Counted from the stretch's first letter, positions 45,658-57,550 are shown. The stretch is DNA of 64,000 bases from Aurelia coerulea (GCA_039566865.1 CM076956.1:7451511-7515510), one strand, 5' to 3'. Translations and numbers: made by a program. Notes: generated by a model from the letters alone, not told the origin.

Positions 45658-46075
45658 TTATCTCTTTCTTTCAACTGAATGGCGTGAAAGGAACTTCCGT
45701 TACTTCGCTATAATTTCACCGTGAACTGCTTTGATATCTTGATTACATTCACAATATCAGCGTTATTTTGTTTTCAAAAAGAATTCAAGGATGGAAGAAG
45801 AATGATAGAATCTGCGAGAAACTCGTTGGTTATGAAGGTCTGCAATACTGCGGCAAGCACAAGACTGTTGCTATTCTGGTTTACGATTTAAAAAATTTGA
45901 TGATGTAACAATCCCAAAAATTTGATTCATAAAAACCGCTTCCATTTTGAAAATGATCAAGATATCAAGGAAGTTCACGGTAGAACTACAGCAAACTAAT
46001 TAAAGTTCTTTTTAAACCATTGAATCCAAAGAAAGTCCTACACCACATTTTTCAGGGACTTGGAACATATGCTGG
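45658..46075. repeat. CATAGG fold-back relic
   Basis: GAATGGCGTGAAAGGAACTT, TTATGAAGGTCTGCAATACT and TTTCAGGGACTTGGAACATATGC-type text place it in the CATAGG family. It is heavily decayed. Confidence 0.6.
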
Positions 46076-46920
46076 ATGATTCAGCATAAATCATCGATTG
46101 TGGGAAAAGAACATTGATTGCGGGAGATTGGGCCTTTACATTTTCCAAAAGTGCCAACATCGGTGGTGGCACACATTACAGCAGACGCCTGATCTAAATA
46201 AGGAAGTTCGCACTTAGGTTACAAGGCGCAAACAGCGGATGAACACTCTCAGTCGTGATGTAGGGACGGCGGGGACGGTAACTGCAAAAGGCGATTATTG
46301 ATAAAAGGCAGGCAATATTTCAAGTCAGTAGACAGCCGGATATATTTAGCACCAACCTTTTAAAAAAATGGGAGCCATATCCTACCATGCAAAGACTGCC
46401 ATTTCATTTAGGGGTACAAGAATTGTTAAATGGGGTGACACATTAATCATCACGCGACAACCAATTCTAACTGATCTTAAACCCCGCTGACAGCGGTACG
46501 GACATTTTACCATCAGTCATGGAAATTGTACATTGATTTATTTCTTTGCAAGAGCCAAAAACAAATTTCCTTGGTCTTTAAATCAAACTTTGTACGTCAT
46601 GTTGAGTGCATGCTATAACTACCTCCTTACAGCAATCACCTAATAATTGCACAAAACTTAATAGCCGGCATGAAGCAGACAAAATGCCACATTAATGTCA
46701 CTGGTGCTATGAAACAACGGCAGCATTAATTTTGTCGCTAAAATACGAGCTGAAATGTAACTCTGTATTATCTCAGTTTAAGAAGCATGAATGTGACCAA
46801 GAAAAAGATTATTTTTGGAAACTCTTTCAAGAGATTTCTTTCGGCTACTGAGTTTGAGACAAAATTTTGCCCAATCTCAGATCTCAGCTCTTGAGCGATC
46901 AAGTATGTCTATGAGTAAGG
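46076..46920. other. No recognised gene or element
   Basis: Unique-looking sequence; no splice-supported frame was found. Confidence 0.4.
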
Positions 46921-47330
46921 TCTTTAAAAAAGCTGGTGTCGATGGCTATTGCAACTATCTCTCGATTGAATGGCTTCAAAGGAACTTTAGCTACTTTGTA
47001 ATGATTCAACCGAATGCTTTTTAGTATCTTGAATATTTTTAGAATTACAGCATTTTCTTTTCAAAAAGAATTGAAGGAAGGTTTTGCAAAATCTATCATC
47101 ATCGTAGTTTCCAAATAAATGCTGACATTGGTAGGATTTTCAAGAAAACCATAACTTACAAAGGCCTATAATTTGACGTGAGCAAATCTTTGGTTTTTCT
47201 GGTTTACGATTTTGCAATAGTATGATTTCACACCTTCAGAATTAGTATAAACCTAAAATACGCTGTGATTCTGAATATATTCAAGATATCAAAAAGGCAC
47301 AAGGTAGAATCATAGCAAAGCAGAGAGCCA
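46921..47330. repeat. CATAGG fold-back relic
   Basis: TCTTTAAAAAAGCTGGTGTC, GAATGGCTTCAAAGGAACTT and AACTTACAAAGGCCTATAAT follow the family order, and it runs into the tandem duplication at its right. Confidence 0.6.
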
Positions 47331-47581
47331 TTGTTACCCAGGGTCCTTTGCAGGCACGCTCCAATTTCAAACTGTCTGAAAATTAATTTTGGAGTAAGAA
47401 GAAAATATGGATCGGCACTGTAGCAGTTCAAATAATAAAAAAATATCATAGCAAAGCAGAGAGCCATTGTTACCCAGGGTCCTTTGCAGGCACGCTCCAA
47501 TTTCAAACTGTCTGAAAATTAATTTTGGAGTAAGAAGAAAATATGGATCGGCACTGTAGCAGTTCAAATAATAAAAAAATA
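47311..47581. repeat. Perfect 136-bp tandem duplication
   Basis: 47311-47445 and 47447-47581 read identically, starting CATAGCAAAGCAGAGAGCCA and ending AATAATAAAAAAATA. The unit is the GAGCCATTGTTACCCAGG repeat. Identity over about 135 bases implies a recent duplication (or an assembly duplicate). An inverted, diverged copy follows at about 47757-47905. Confidence 0.92.
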
Positions 47582-47905
47582 CGACTTTAGTTGTCTTTTC
47601 CGTCAGTTCTACTTCAGTAAAAACCCGCACATAAGAACCTAAGTTTTTGAACTCAGCCTGTTTAGGTTCTTATGCACTGAGGTACATCCAGTAATCAGGG
47701 TGTATGTTCTTAACATAGGGTTAGGGTTATCCAATTGTATTTACATTCTTGGTCCTAGTTCAAATAATAAAAAAAATACGACTTTAGTTGTTCTTTCCGT
47801 CAGTTCAACTACTGCAGTGCCAATCCATATTTTCTGCTCAGGCCAAATTTTGACTTTAGACAGCCTGAAATTGAAGCGTGCCCGTGCCCGCAAACGATCC
47901 TAGGT

Positions 47906-48361
47906 GAAAGTTGCAATTTGAAGATTTGACGCCGATGTTAAGCGATCCAAGTCACTACTTGACTTACCCGTTGAGAAGGCAATCAGTTTATGATCATTAC
48001 AGAAAGAAAAATTTACTTCTAGAACAAAAAGTGATTCTTTAAAACCTGTGTTAAAGTTGATTGTCTGAAACTTTACCAGTTATTCCAGGAAAGAGTCAGT
48101 TGAAAGTCTCATAACTGTTTGATCTCGTAAGATATTCTGAGTTTAATCTGGGTTTCACCTTCTCGCAACCAGGGAAACCAATGTTTCAAGAGTACTTCAA
48201 CTTAGATGACGTCGGCTGTCGTGCTTAGGCTGCTTTTGGAAGTGTGTGCCATCACTTGAGACCAAGAACAGGAATGTGTGCCATCTATCACTTGAGACGA
48301 GAGACTGGCACAGATGGTGCACTGAACACACTGATGATATCAAGCGTATCATTTGACACCA
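47906..48361. other. Region downstream of the gremlin-like gene
   Basis: This presumably holds the 3' UTR of the minus-strand gene. A TGTGTGCCATC repeat occurs twice at 48241-48285. Nothing else was recognised. Confidence 0.4.
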
Positions 48362-51300
48362 TTAGACAGGGAAATCCGTTCGCATTCTTCGTAAGTAAAA
48401 CTGGGCGTAATCACAACTTCGGCAACCGCATCTCTTCACCACGTGCACTCTCTTCTTTTTAGTGACTCCTCCCAAACACTTTAATTTGACCTCAATCGTT
48501 TCAATTTTTGATGGGGTGCATTGAGTGCACGATGAAAATGAGGAGAATCTGTTCTTGGGGATGAAAAAAGTCGTGCATTGTCCAAAACAAAGCTTCGTTT
48601 TCACTTCAGTTGAGTTGCAGCCATGGTGATGAACTTTTCTCATCATTGATCTCCCAACGCACCAGTCTCGTTTCAAGTCCTTTCCTTTCAATGGAAGAGC
48701 AACAGCGTCACCGCTTGATGATAGGGAGGCTAGTCCAAAAGGGATCACACCAGCATCACAGAATGGCAGTGAATGGAACGTAACCACAATGAGAAAGTTG
48801 AAGATAGCAAAATTGATGAGATCCATGACTTTTCAGTGAGCCTGCAAATTAAGTAGAAGAAAAAATTGTTAGTACCGATATCAAAAGGTGCGATGCGCTC
48901 ATTCAAGAAAGAAAATACGTTATGAATTCGGTTCTTCGATTCTTCGGTAAAAAAGTTCCCACTTTCGAAAATTCGTAGCACCACAAGTACTTCATGGATT
49001 TGAATGATTCAAATTCTAGTTAAAAGCCAAAAGATCAAAGTATTTTTGTGATTTTTCTCATTTTCTTACGAGCAATGCAAATATAGGTAAATGCAACTTT
49101 ACAAAAATTTCATGTTTGTAAAATGACTGAAAAAGGGCCTAAAACACTTGAGCAAATCGTTAGGACTCTCCTCGCACAGAACAATACGCACGGGCGTTTC
49201 ACCTCTCTCAAGAGTTATAAGACATCTCAAACAGATACTAAAGATTTTCAATCCCATGGCAATAAATGATAAATGTGCAGACGATATCTCTCGCCCATGA
49301 GAAATTGCATTTTCTCTGTTGCTCTGAGCGATGATTCCTTTATGATTTGATCAAGTATTTTAGGCCTTTTTCAGTCATTTTGCAACCACAAAGTTTTTCT
49401 AAATTAGAATTTACCAATTTTTGCAGTGCTGGTAACAAGGCGAGAAAAATTACAAAAATGCTTCCATCTTTTGGCTGTCAAGCAAATTTTGATTCATTTT
49501 CCAATCCATCCAGTACTCTTTATGCTATGAATTTTCAAAAGTGGGAACTTTCTTCTGGTTCACCCGGTATAATTTTGCAAGTTGCAGTTTCATCACCTCA
49601 TTCCCATAGGATAAGAATACAAGTTCTCTCTGAAACAAGTTTGGTCCTTGGCACAAATGTATAAAAAATGTCCAGGATCAGCAATATTATTAAATTCTAA
49701 TCATATACCTGCGCAGTAACTTCCTGCAGAGTAACAGATTTTTCAAACTTTTGATGCAAGAGTTCTGACTTTTCGATAACTTATCTTGCACTGGGCTCTG
49801 TGGTAATCTGGCTCTTTCCTCACCAACACTGACAGCACTGCCCCACAGAATGAAAATTTATTCTGTGACAGCAAATTAACGTCAAAGACTTCTTACAATG
49901 TTGTTACTGTAAATATTTATGTGAAAACATTACATAGCGTCTTGGGTGTTTATTCGATAAATCGAAAACGGAAAGTACAGTGCAATACTGGCAGCGTTGG
50001 CAGAGGGAAAAGCAATGTGGCAACAAAAATCGAACCAAAACAAACAATGAAAAAGTAAACATCATGTCATTCCTTCAAACAACAAATGATTTATTGTTTT
50101 GTGAGTACGAAATCTGGTGTGTATAGGTGTGACAGTCATAAAATGTAACGGGCTAAAGTCTGTCTGACCATTAACTATGCTCTAACATAAGATTTCAGAC
50201 GAAAATGTCCGCAAATGAGAAAAAATAAAGTGATTTGCATCAATGAGTAGCGCTACCTGGGCAGCGCTACCCTGCGTGCAGACTTTACCTTCCCACTGCG
50301 AAGGAGATCCATTTACGTCATTAGCTCTCCTTCGCAGTGGACATTAAAGTCTGCACGCAGGCAGGCACCGCAGACACTGGCAACAGGGAAACCTGTACTA
50401 AGATTTCTTCGCTGCTTTCTAAAGCCTTTCCCTTTTTCCTCTGCGATGGCGCGGTGAGGAGGAACGGGAAGTGTGGGTGAGCCTTCCTTCTTTCCCATCT
50501 GCTCCGCATTTTCCTTTCCACCCTTGCTCCTCCGCACTTCCCGATTCTCCTCGCCGCGCAATAACAGAGCAGTAAAAAATAAACTTTTGGAATGAAATGA
50601 AGACAATAGACAGCAAGGAAGCAATCATAGCACGAGAAGTTGATTTCTTGTGCACTAGCTGGTTAGAAAATACGATTTCACTGAGCAAAATACTGAGCTG
50701 TTTCTCCTTTTGTTTTTAGGCTCTCAATTTTGGAATCAAGTCAGTGCGAAAACAACATTCCTCCCACCAGCCCGCCCCAAGAAAAGATTGCCCCGTGGAG
50801 GCGGAATGTTGTTGTCGCCTAAAGTATTGATTGACAAGCAGAAACTACTTGGGTGAGTAAATTCATACTTTCTAACGAACTAGTGTTTGCGAGGTCGATG
50901 AGCAAAGAAAGGTTCTCAATATTCGGCGGTGTATTTTTGATATGACGTCACATAATGCGGACTCATGTCCTGAATCGACACCCCTCAGGATATCAATCTG
51001 ATATGCAAATGCCTTAAAATCTTTTAAAGCCAAACAAAGGCTTTCAAATAATCTACACAGTAGCCTTCATATTTTGCAAAAAATCTGCGGAATCTCAACG
51101 GCAAAAAAGTCTTGAAAGGCGGTGTCTTTCGAAAGACGCGGTTTAGGCTGGTCTTTGTATCCCAAAGGAAGTAGACATATGAATAGAATTAGGTCCTTCT
51201 GATTTTAGACTACCGAAAAGGAGCCATACATATCCTTTGAATTTGCCACGAAGCCGAAGAGCTGCAAAGTAGAACTTCCAAATTTCGCTCTTCTAACGAG

Positions 51301-53985
51301 GTGCCTTGTTACGTTCTCAATTAAGGTAGTAACCTTGAATAAATATTAAGGTGGCAATATCGAATAAAAAATTTCATTCAAAACAAAGGTGTGCGCAATG
51401 TTCTACCCCCCCCCCCTCCCATCTCAACCACTCGTGTTTGAGCTTCATTCTTAGCCTCGAATGTTAAGTGGGAAGGTCTTAAGTATGGACGCAGGAAGAT
51501 GAAGGGACACTTTCAACGTTAAAACGCTGGTTGAGACTTCGAGACTAATGGATTGGTCCTCAGATGTGGTTAGGTGTTTGGATGACAAGGTGACACAAAG
51601 ATTACCCCTTTGACAAGAGAAAGGAATACTATATCTTTGGTTAATAAAATAAATATGTACTATCATTTTTCTGACGCAGAACGGCGTCTGGTACATTTAA
51701 ACAATGATGATTCAGAAGTTTGTTCACAGAATCTTATCTCTAGTTGGTTAGTTTAAAAGTCTGATCGAAAATGCTGTTGGTGCCAGTCATTAGATTTCGG
51801 AAACCTCCTATTTCACTCCGAAGAATGACTCAGTAGAATGATTTCATCGACCTTGAGGGTGATAAGCGTCGAACAGGGTTCATTCCCCGCCACAAAACTT
51901 ATCAAGGGCTAACCTTCATTTCGTAAGCTTCAAAGCCTGACCACTTGGAAAAAGTTTCTTGAAAAAAGACCTGAAGTTTGACCATTACTAGCAGATAAGG
52001 GCCTTCCCTGCAGCTATCGTTTCAGCTCTGTTTGGCGAAGCAATGTTTCTTTGAGAAGACCAAATAGAATCTCGTATCTCCCATTAGTTTAATTTCCTCA
52101 GAAACTCAGTGGACATTAAGGACTATAGGAAAAGCACAGCCGCACTAGAAACATAGAACGGAAGGTGAGACGCCCCCAAGCTTCAGGACGATGCCGAGGG
52201 GTGACCAAGCTGTACCCCTGAAACAGTGACTCCAGAATTCACACCTCTGCGTGTAGACTTTGTGGTAATTTTTTATCGCCAACTGTGTATGGTTTTAAAG
52301 AGTGCAATTTAATGCAGAATACATAATTTGAAACTCCTTTTCTGCACGCTAAAATAGTGAAGTAAGTGCTGTCACGCAAAGAGCCGGAATAGAGCTTTTA
52401 GCTATCTAGGAATGGGGTTTTAAATAAGCACATTTGTTCAGCTTGTCCTGATACCTTATAGACTGTTCGAAAAACACCACTAACGTATTTTTCCCCAAGT
52501 TTCATTATACCTATGTGTTTCCTTTTACGAGCACTTGCAGTGCAGAAGCAGTAAGGTTTTAAAACTCATACTTAAACTTGTAACATGTACTTTCACAATT
52601 TTGACAAATTGGAGCCTAGTAGCACGGTAAAAACTCCCTTATAAGAAGTTCCACCTGAGAATAGTTTCTCAATAAAGGGGGGCGGTTCAAAATATATAAA
52701 CTGCCAAACTTGGGAAGCTTGTTCCCTGCAAGGTCTTTAGTTTTCGACGAAGTTTTATCAGTTCTGCAAAGGAAAAGTGCAAATCTCAAACTAACCCTTT
52801 TTAGCTACGATAGTTGTTCCTGTAGATGGATGTCACAAAGCTCTACAAAAATTGCAGGCTTTAAAGTACTAATGATCGAAAATAGACAGACCATTTTTCG
52901 AAGCTCTCCAGACCACGAAAACCCGTCCAGATTTGATAATCTGGGAAGCACAACAGAAAGTTTTCGATCTGTTTTTCGTTTCTAACTCATGTCTTTATTT
53001 AGATTTGATAAAAAACAGAATCTGACATTGTTCAGATGGAATGATCAATTCTGAAGAAAACCATCCCTGTTCAAAATCTTTTGCTGACGCCCTACCACAA
53101 CAACCTGTGGCAAAAGCAACGGTGGCTCCACAGAAACAAAGTTAGATTCTAAAATAACTGCGGGATATCCATGATGCTTTCTACAGAGACGTTATACATA
53201 TACTTTATATGTTTGGCTCTCCATAAATCCTCTTCTTTAATCAACAACTGCGATGGATCAATAGTAAGAAAGCTCAAGCGGAAATATGGCTTTCTTGAAG
53301 CATTCGGACCACCTCCAAAGCCTTCTCATTTATTTATACAGCAACCTACTTTGAAAGTTGTCACCGACTTTCATAATGGTGGAACTAGACCTTTCAGAGA
53401 CCCGCCACTGATAAGAACTTGTAATAGTCAAATGATTAAAATGAATAAAAAGTCGATAGTCGAATACTTTCAAGTTTGAAGCAAATGAAATGCGGGGAAA
53501 TGCATCTTTTAAACTTTAACGCTTTTCCCGGACGCAAAATTAAATGGACAGACTCTAGTTCACATATAGCAAATGAATGTAAATGCAACTTTAAGTTAAA
53601 CGTGATATAAAAGACCTGAAAGTGTGTGTATGAGGCACTTTGAAGGCCTAAAGCAACTCAGCTTCAGAGAGAACTTGCATTCATAGATCTTAAAATCTCC
53701 CTTGACTCAAAAATAAATTGTTAGCATCTCAGTGATACGTACAAGAAAATGAGCGCAATGTGAAAAAAATGAAAACCTTCCAGTTTACGAAAATGTAGAA
53801 AATGATTTCAGTGCGAACATGAAAAAGTAATGAAAGACTCACCTTTTAAAGAACAGAGAACTTCTTTCCCGGTGCTAATGTTCTTCAAACTTCGATGAAA
53901 ACTTAAAAACGTACCAATTTCTTTACGACGAAAGTCTAAAACGAGAGCTGCGATTTTCACTTGTAAGCGTTGAGCGACGAGCGAG
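48362..53985 (-). CDS. GREM: Gremlin-like DAN-family BMP antagonist
   Basis: The coding region is 48826-48362 in one exon (154 residues), starting 15 bases after an acceptor (TTAATTTGCAG, exon from 48841). Residues 4-25 form a signal peptide. The cystine-knot domain spans about 56-138: DWC, GCNS at 69-72, CFGQC at 80-84, TFFIP, CTQC at 100-103, a central C117, KKKRV and CGCRSC at 133-138. The GCNS, C[YF]GQC..F.IP and TKKKRV motifs and the added C/C pair are characteristic of gremlin rather than DAN or Cerberus. Secreted gremlins bind BMPs and block receptor access. A non-coding first exon ending at an AAAAG/GTGAGT donor (53843/53842), with a TATA box near 54014-54020, is inferred. Vertebrate gremlins have the same two-exon layout. 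Confidence 0.88.
48946..49569. mobile_element. CCGGGTGAACCAGAAA fold-back element, copy 2
   Basis: GTTCCCACTTTCGAAAATTC near the left and TTCTGGTTCACCCGGTA at the right are the ends; the left terminus is decayed. The arms match 30249-30842. It lies about 100 bases inside the inferred gremlin intron. Confidence 0.82.
50268..50363. mobile_element. CCTGCGTGCAGAC hairpin element, copy 1
   Basis: CCTGCGTGCAGACTTTA and its inverse TAAAGTCTGCACGCAGG bound CACTGCGAAGGAGA/TCTCCTTCGCAGTG arms, about 96 bases in all. The flanks GGCAGCGC and GGCACCGC differ by one base and may be a decayed target duplication. The ends match those of 62203-62322, but the inner stem is different sequence. Confidence 0.85.
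50720..50852 (+). CDS. Candidate internal exon of an unidentified gene
   Basis: A strong acceptor (CTTTTGTTTTTAG) and donor (CTTGG/GTGAGT) bound 133 bases, open throughout in one frame (SQFWNQVSAKTTFLPPARPK, then KRLPRGGGMLLSPKVLI). GC content is higher than the surroundings. It lies inside the inferred gremlin intron on the opposite strand. I recognise no family and did not find the neighbouring exons. Confidence 0.4.
50853..52660. other. Unassigned intronic/intergenic stretch
   Basis: There is a C-run near 51403-51420 and no recognised element ends or supported frames. Confidence 0.35.
52675..52705 (+). promoter_or_regulatory. Promoter-like GC box plus TATA
   Basis: GGGGGGCGGTTCAAAATATATAAAC-type sequence (GGGCGG then TATATAAA) lies upstream of two plus-strand frames (52710-52985, 53171-53479). 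This is motif evidence only. Confidence 0.3.
53171..53479 (+). CDS. Possible small secreted protein, 102 aa
   Basis: The N-terminus (ETLYIYFICLALHKSSSLI) looks like a signal peptide. A KLKRKYG dibasic site and FGPPPKPSHLF follow, with two cysteines in total. Such a layout could be a secreted peptide precursor, but I recognise no family and the frame is short. It lies antisense within the inferred gremlin intron, downstream of a TATA-like motif. Confidence 0.25.
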   Translation: MMLSTETLYIYFICLALHKSSSLINNCDGSIVRKLKRKYGFLEAFGPPPKPSHLFIQQPTLKVVTDFHNGGTRPFRDPPLIRTCNSQMIKMNKKSIVEYFQV

Positions 53986-54020
53986 CAATTAATGATTAGA
54001 AGAAGACAAGCAATTTTATA
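53843..54020 (-). promoter_or_regulatory. Inferred gremlin promoter and non-coding first exon
   Basis: On the minus strand GGTTATAAAATTGC is a good TATA box. About 30 bases later transcription would start near 53985, and the exon would end at the AAAAG/GTGAGT donor (53843). No start codon opens a long frame between them. Confidence 0.5.
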
Positions 54021-54029
54021 ACCTCTTGC

Positions 54030-55239
54030 GCACCTGTGAAAAGCTGTCTCGCTGGCTGTCTGGCGTCGCGACATGCGACAGTGGTTTTGCACTTAAAAGA
54101 TTCAGTTTTTGATTGTGGGCGATAATCTCACTCTGGCAGGCGTAGTGAATCTGACCGCTTTATTGTATTTGCTGTGGAGCACATTTGTCTGCGAATTTTG
54201 TTTGTTTTGCAACGGGGATGAGATTCTTCTCTCTCAACGCTCCGCGTTCTTTAATCTGCACATAATAGAATCATGTTTGTCTTCTCATCTTCATCCGATT
54301 TCCCTCCAATCTGGGAATATTTACCAAAATGCTGCCAACCCATGTAAATACAAATAAGTGATTTTTTCTATTTATAGCTGAGCTGTCCATAGACATCGTT
54401 CACATTCGAGTGGCAATTCTTGATGTAATCTGTTGACAAATCTATTGTTTCAGTTAAAAAGCATGGTTTTTTCTATTGTTTTCGAACAAAAGGTCTTTGT
54501 TCTAGCCGACATAAGGGGGGGGGCGATCGCACCCCTCGCCCCCCAAAGTGTCAGCCACTGTTGTTGCTGTCATATTTGAGGAAGGTTAAGTAAATTGTGA
54601 AAGTAGTCTAGGAAAATCTCAGTTGTTTTGGCAACATTTGCAAAGCAAGGAGTTCGAAAAATATGGATATCTTTGACTTCATAAATGAAAAAACGAGGAT
54701 AGTTAAGCCAACGAAATTGGTATCTGGAGGAAGGTATGACCATTTTCTGGATCCCTGTACACAGGGAAACAAGGAAATAATTGCTGTTAAAATAGAAATT
54801 GTCTTTCTTTGTGCTCTGTGCTCTTGATCATTGTTGTATCTTAGTCCCCTGTATTCTAGTTGCGTAGCAATAGACTGCGCAGTGGGCAAGGGAGAAAGAA
54901 ATTTCTCCCTTCCTTCCTGCTAAGATACAAAGATTATCAAGAGCACAGGGGACAAGAAAGGCAATATTTGTTTTTAGCAACAATTAATTCCTGGTTTCCC
55001 TGTGCCCTGTATGGCTGTTTGGTGATGTGAGGGAATGTCATAAGATAGGAATCAGAATGTAGTTGACATAAAAACCTATCACGTTGTACAGAAAGAACGA
55101 AAGGATGCTGGCAAGAATCTTCATCCCGTCTCCAAAAATACGTCAAACCAAAATCACATGAGTAATTCAGCGAGACTGAGCCCGACTAAAATGAAAACCG
55201 CCTTCAAAAATGTCGTTACAAAACACAGATACAAAATGC
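54030..55239. other. Upstream of the gremlin-like gene; no element recognised
   Basis: It contains a GGGGGGGGCGATCGCACCCC patch near 54517 and a loose inverted pair, CTTGCCC...CTCCCTTCCTT around 54880-54925. No supported gene. Confidence 0.35.
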
Positions 55240-55704
55240 TACCGGGTGTTTAGATAAAAGTATGCAGATTTGGTTTGGTCCAGCGTCTTGAAGTTAGTTT
55301 TTATCAAGGCTATCATTGATTTAATCGCTGTGCTTCAAGAATTTGCGCCAAAGCTCTGGTTTGGGGTGGACGCAAATTTGAACTTTGAAGATTAATATTT
55401 CCGAGGGGTGTAACACTCTGCCGAAAAGGCGTACGAGATTTTTTAAAACAATAGGATTTTCAGGGATTTTTTACGAATTTTTCTTGAAAACAAAAGGATT
55501 TTTTGCCAAATGTGTACGAGACCTTTGTAAAGTGATAAGCCCCTCGAATATTTCATCCCAAAGCATCAATACCAACAAACGAGGTATCTATATTCAAGTT
55601 AACTATCGAAGAACATTTTGAAAGAGATTATCCATTGACTAAAGCTAAATTCACATCGCTGGATCTAACCAAATCTGTCCCATACTTTTTTGGGACACCC
55701 GGTA
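55240..55704. mobile_element. CCGGGTGT fold-back element with a nested insert
   Basis: It begins TACCGGGTGTTTAGATAAAA and ends TTTTTTGGGACACCCGGTA. The arms match 43743-44354 (GATTTGGTTTGGTCCAGCG; AACGAGGTATCTATATTCAA). Around 55401-55555 an unrelated segment beginning GAGGGGTGTAACAC and ending AAGCCCCTC is inserted, which looks like a further small element. Confidence 0.8.
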
Positions 55705-55805
55705 TCAAGAACTATAAAACCTCCGTAACAGGAAAAAGAGACAGTTGCGTCTCAGTTCTCATCAGCCTTGAACCCAGGCCCCTGGTTACCATTTACTAAA
55801 CTATC

Positions 55806-56393
55806 TACCGGGTGACCCAGAAAAAAGTGACCCAACGCAATCTGTTATAGAAAAAAACTAAGTGGCCGATTGAAATATTTCAAATGGTGTTCTGTCACTA
55901 AAAGACTAGCCTACATTATGAGTATTTTTCGCAATTTTTTAGGCACGGTAAAGTTCCCAAATTAAGGATTTTGAGGAAAAGGGCAGGCATGAAATCCCCA
56001 AAAAGTCGTCAAAACAGGGGATCGATTTAAAGCCATTTCAAGTCTTCAAAACAACGAGGAGCGTGTTTCATTTTGCCTGAGAATGTCTTTTAAGTACCTA
56101 GGGACTATAAACTTGCTCTGAAGACTTCCTACTGGGTTGCCTATTCCCACGTTGAAATGAAACACGTTCCTCGTTGTTTTGAAGATTTGAAATGGCTGTA
56201 AATCGATCTCCTGTTTTTAACGACTTTTTGAGGATTTCAGACATGCCTTTTTCCCCGAAATCCTTAATTTTGGAAATTTACCGTGCCGAAAAAAATTTCG
56301 AAAAATACTCATAGCATAGGCTTGTCTTTTAGCGAAAGAACAACGTTTGATATATTTCAATCGGCCACTTACTTAATTTTTGACGCACGGTAG
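55806..56393. mobile_element. CCGGGTGACCCAGAAA fold-back element
   Basis: The left end is TACCGGGTGACCCAGAAAAA. The arms pair over about 230 bases: GTGGCCGATTGAAATATTTC, AAGGATTTTGAGGAAAAGGG and ATTTCAAGTCTTCAAAACAA with inverses. The right terminus is partly deleted (GACGCACGGTAG). Confidence 0.85.
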
Positions 56394-56449
56394 TGAAGTC
56401 ATAGGGGTGGTGGGCATTTTCCTGTTTACAAAATCCTTTATGTCATGGG

Positions 56450-56664
56450 GTGAAGGACGTGATGAAGTCCACATCAAGCCTTGCAACAACGCGAGTTCAA
56501 AGCTGGTCGTTAAGCGGAGGCCCTCCTGAGGTGTATGACATCTCAAAGGTCAAACGCTCCAGCGGTTTGAGCACGCGCGGCCACTCTACGGAAAGAACGA
56601 ATCATGGTCGCGGAGCCTGCGCGCTCAAAATGCTGGATGAAAAACTGCATTCAACGAGAGAAAG
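56450..56664 (+). CDS. Candidate coding exon, unidentified
   Basis: A GC-richer block is open from ATG at 56450 (or 56462) to an AAAG/GTACGT donor at 56664/56665. It encodes TTRVQSWSLSGGPPEVYDIS, then RSSGLSTRGHSTERTNHGRG and MLDEKLHSTRER. The composition is coding-like but I recognise no family and no clear partner exon. It could be a first exon. Confidence 0.38.
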
Positions 56665-57550
56665 GTACGTCTCTCATCTTTGATCAAGAAGTTTATCAAT
56701 TTACTTTTTCGTAGCTGCTTAAAATCACTTTTCAATTCAAGCCTTGCATTTTTTAACTTTCTGTGCATTTTATTTGAATCATAGCCGATTTTGCTTCAAA
56801 AGTAGGCCTAGACTTTTAATTTGTTCAGCAATAGTCTGAATTCAATGTTTTGTTCGGACTAGACCTCTAAGTTGACTTGTGCAAAGCACATTGATCTTGA
56901 GGTTTGCGCTAAATTGTGAATAATAAACTTCTGGAAAATAGAGGGACTGCAGATGAGAACAGGCCGAGATTGGAAAATATAATGTGTGTTGCTCGCCTGT
57001 GTTGATGCATCATTGCACAGAATGAGATTGGTTGCTAAGGGAAATTTCTCCAACAAAATGAACTCTTTGAGTGCAGTAATTAGCTCAATGACGTTCCCAT
57101 CAAAATTATTTCAAAAAGCTCTTTGTTAGCATTTTTTCAAGATTATTGTTAGTTTTCTAAGAACTTTTAGGCAGCTGATCAGTCAAGTAGAACAACAATC
57201 GAAGAGTTTTCAAGAAACCAATAAATTTTCCCACCCAGTACTGAAAGTCTCTTTTAGCTTTCAGTAAACAGTTGAAATTAGCAGATCATGGGTACCAAAG
57301 GTTTTTGCAGTTTCTCCGCATCCTTCTTACATGTTCGTTGTATTCATTGATAGGTAACTTCCCAAGCATTTCGTGAGTTTTACCAGAATACAGCGCCAGT
57401 ATGCGAATTACCTCCTCAGACAAAATAAACAAGTTTCTTGAGCAGTATCCAAGTTCTCAGTCGAGGTTCTTACTGGTTTAGTTCTTAGTTGAATTCTTGA
57501 AAAGAGTTCCTTGTTAACAATAGCACTGTTTAATCATGCTGAAAACGGAT
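56665..57550. other. No recognised gene or element
   Basis: AT-rich sequence with short unsupported frames. Confidence 0.4.

Noticed and set aside
50313..50624. 103-codon minus frame upstream of the gremlin coding exon
   Set aside because: It runs through the CCTGCGTGCAGAC hairpin and a GC-rich patch; no recognised domain or splice consistency.
50720..50852. Second frame resembling a TGF-beta motif (ECCCRLKY)
   Set aside because: It meets a stop at once and needs a 2-base shift to continue; a neighbouring GW..I..P exon was not found. Likely coincidence.
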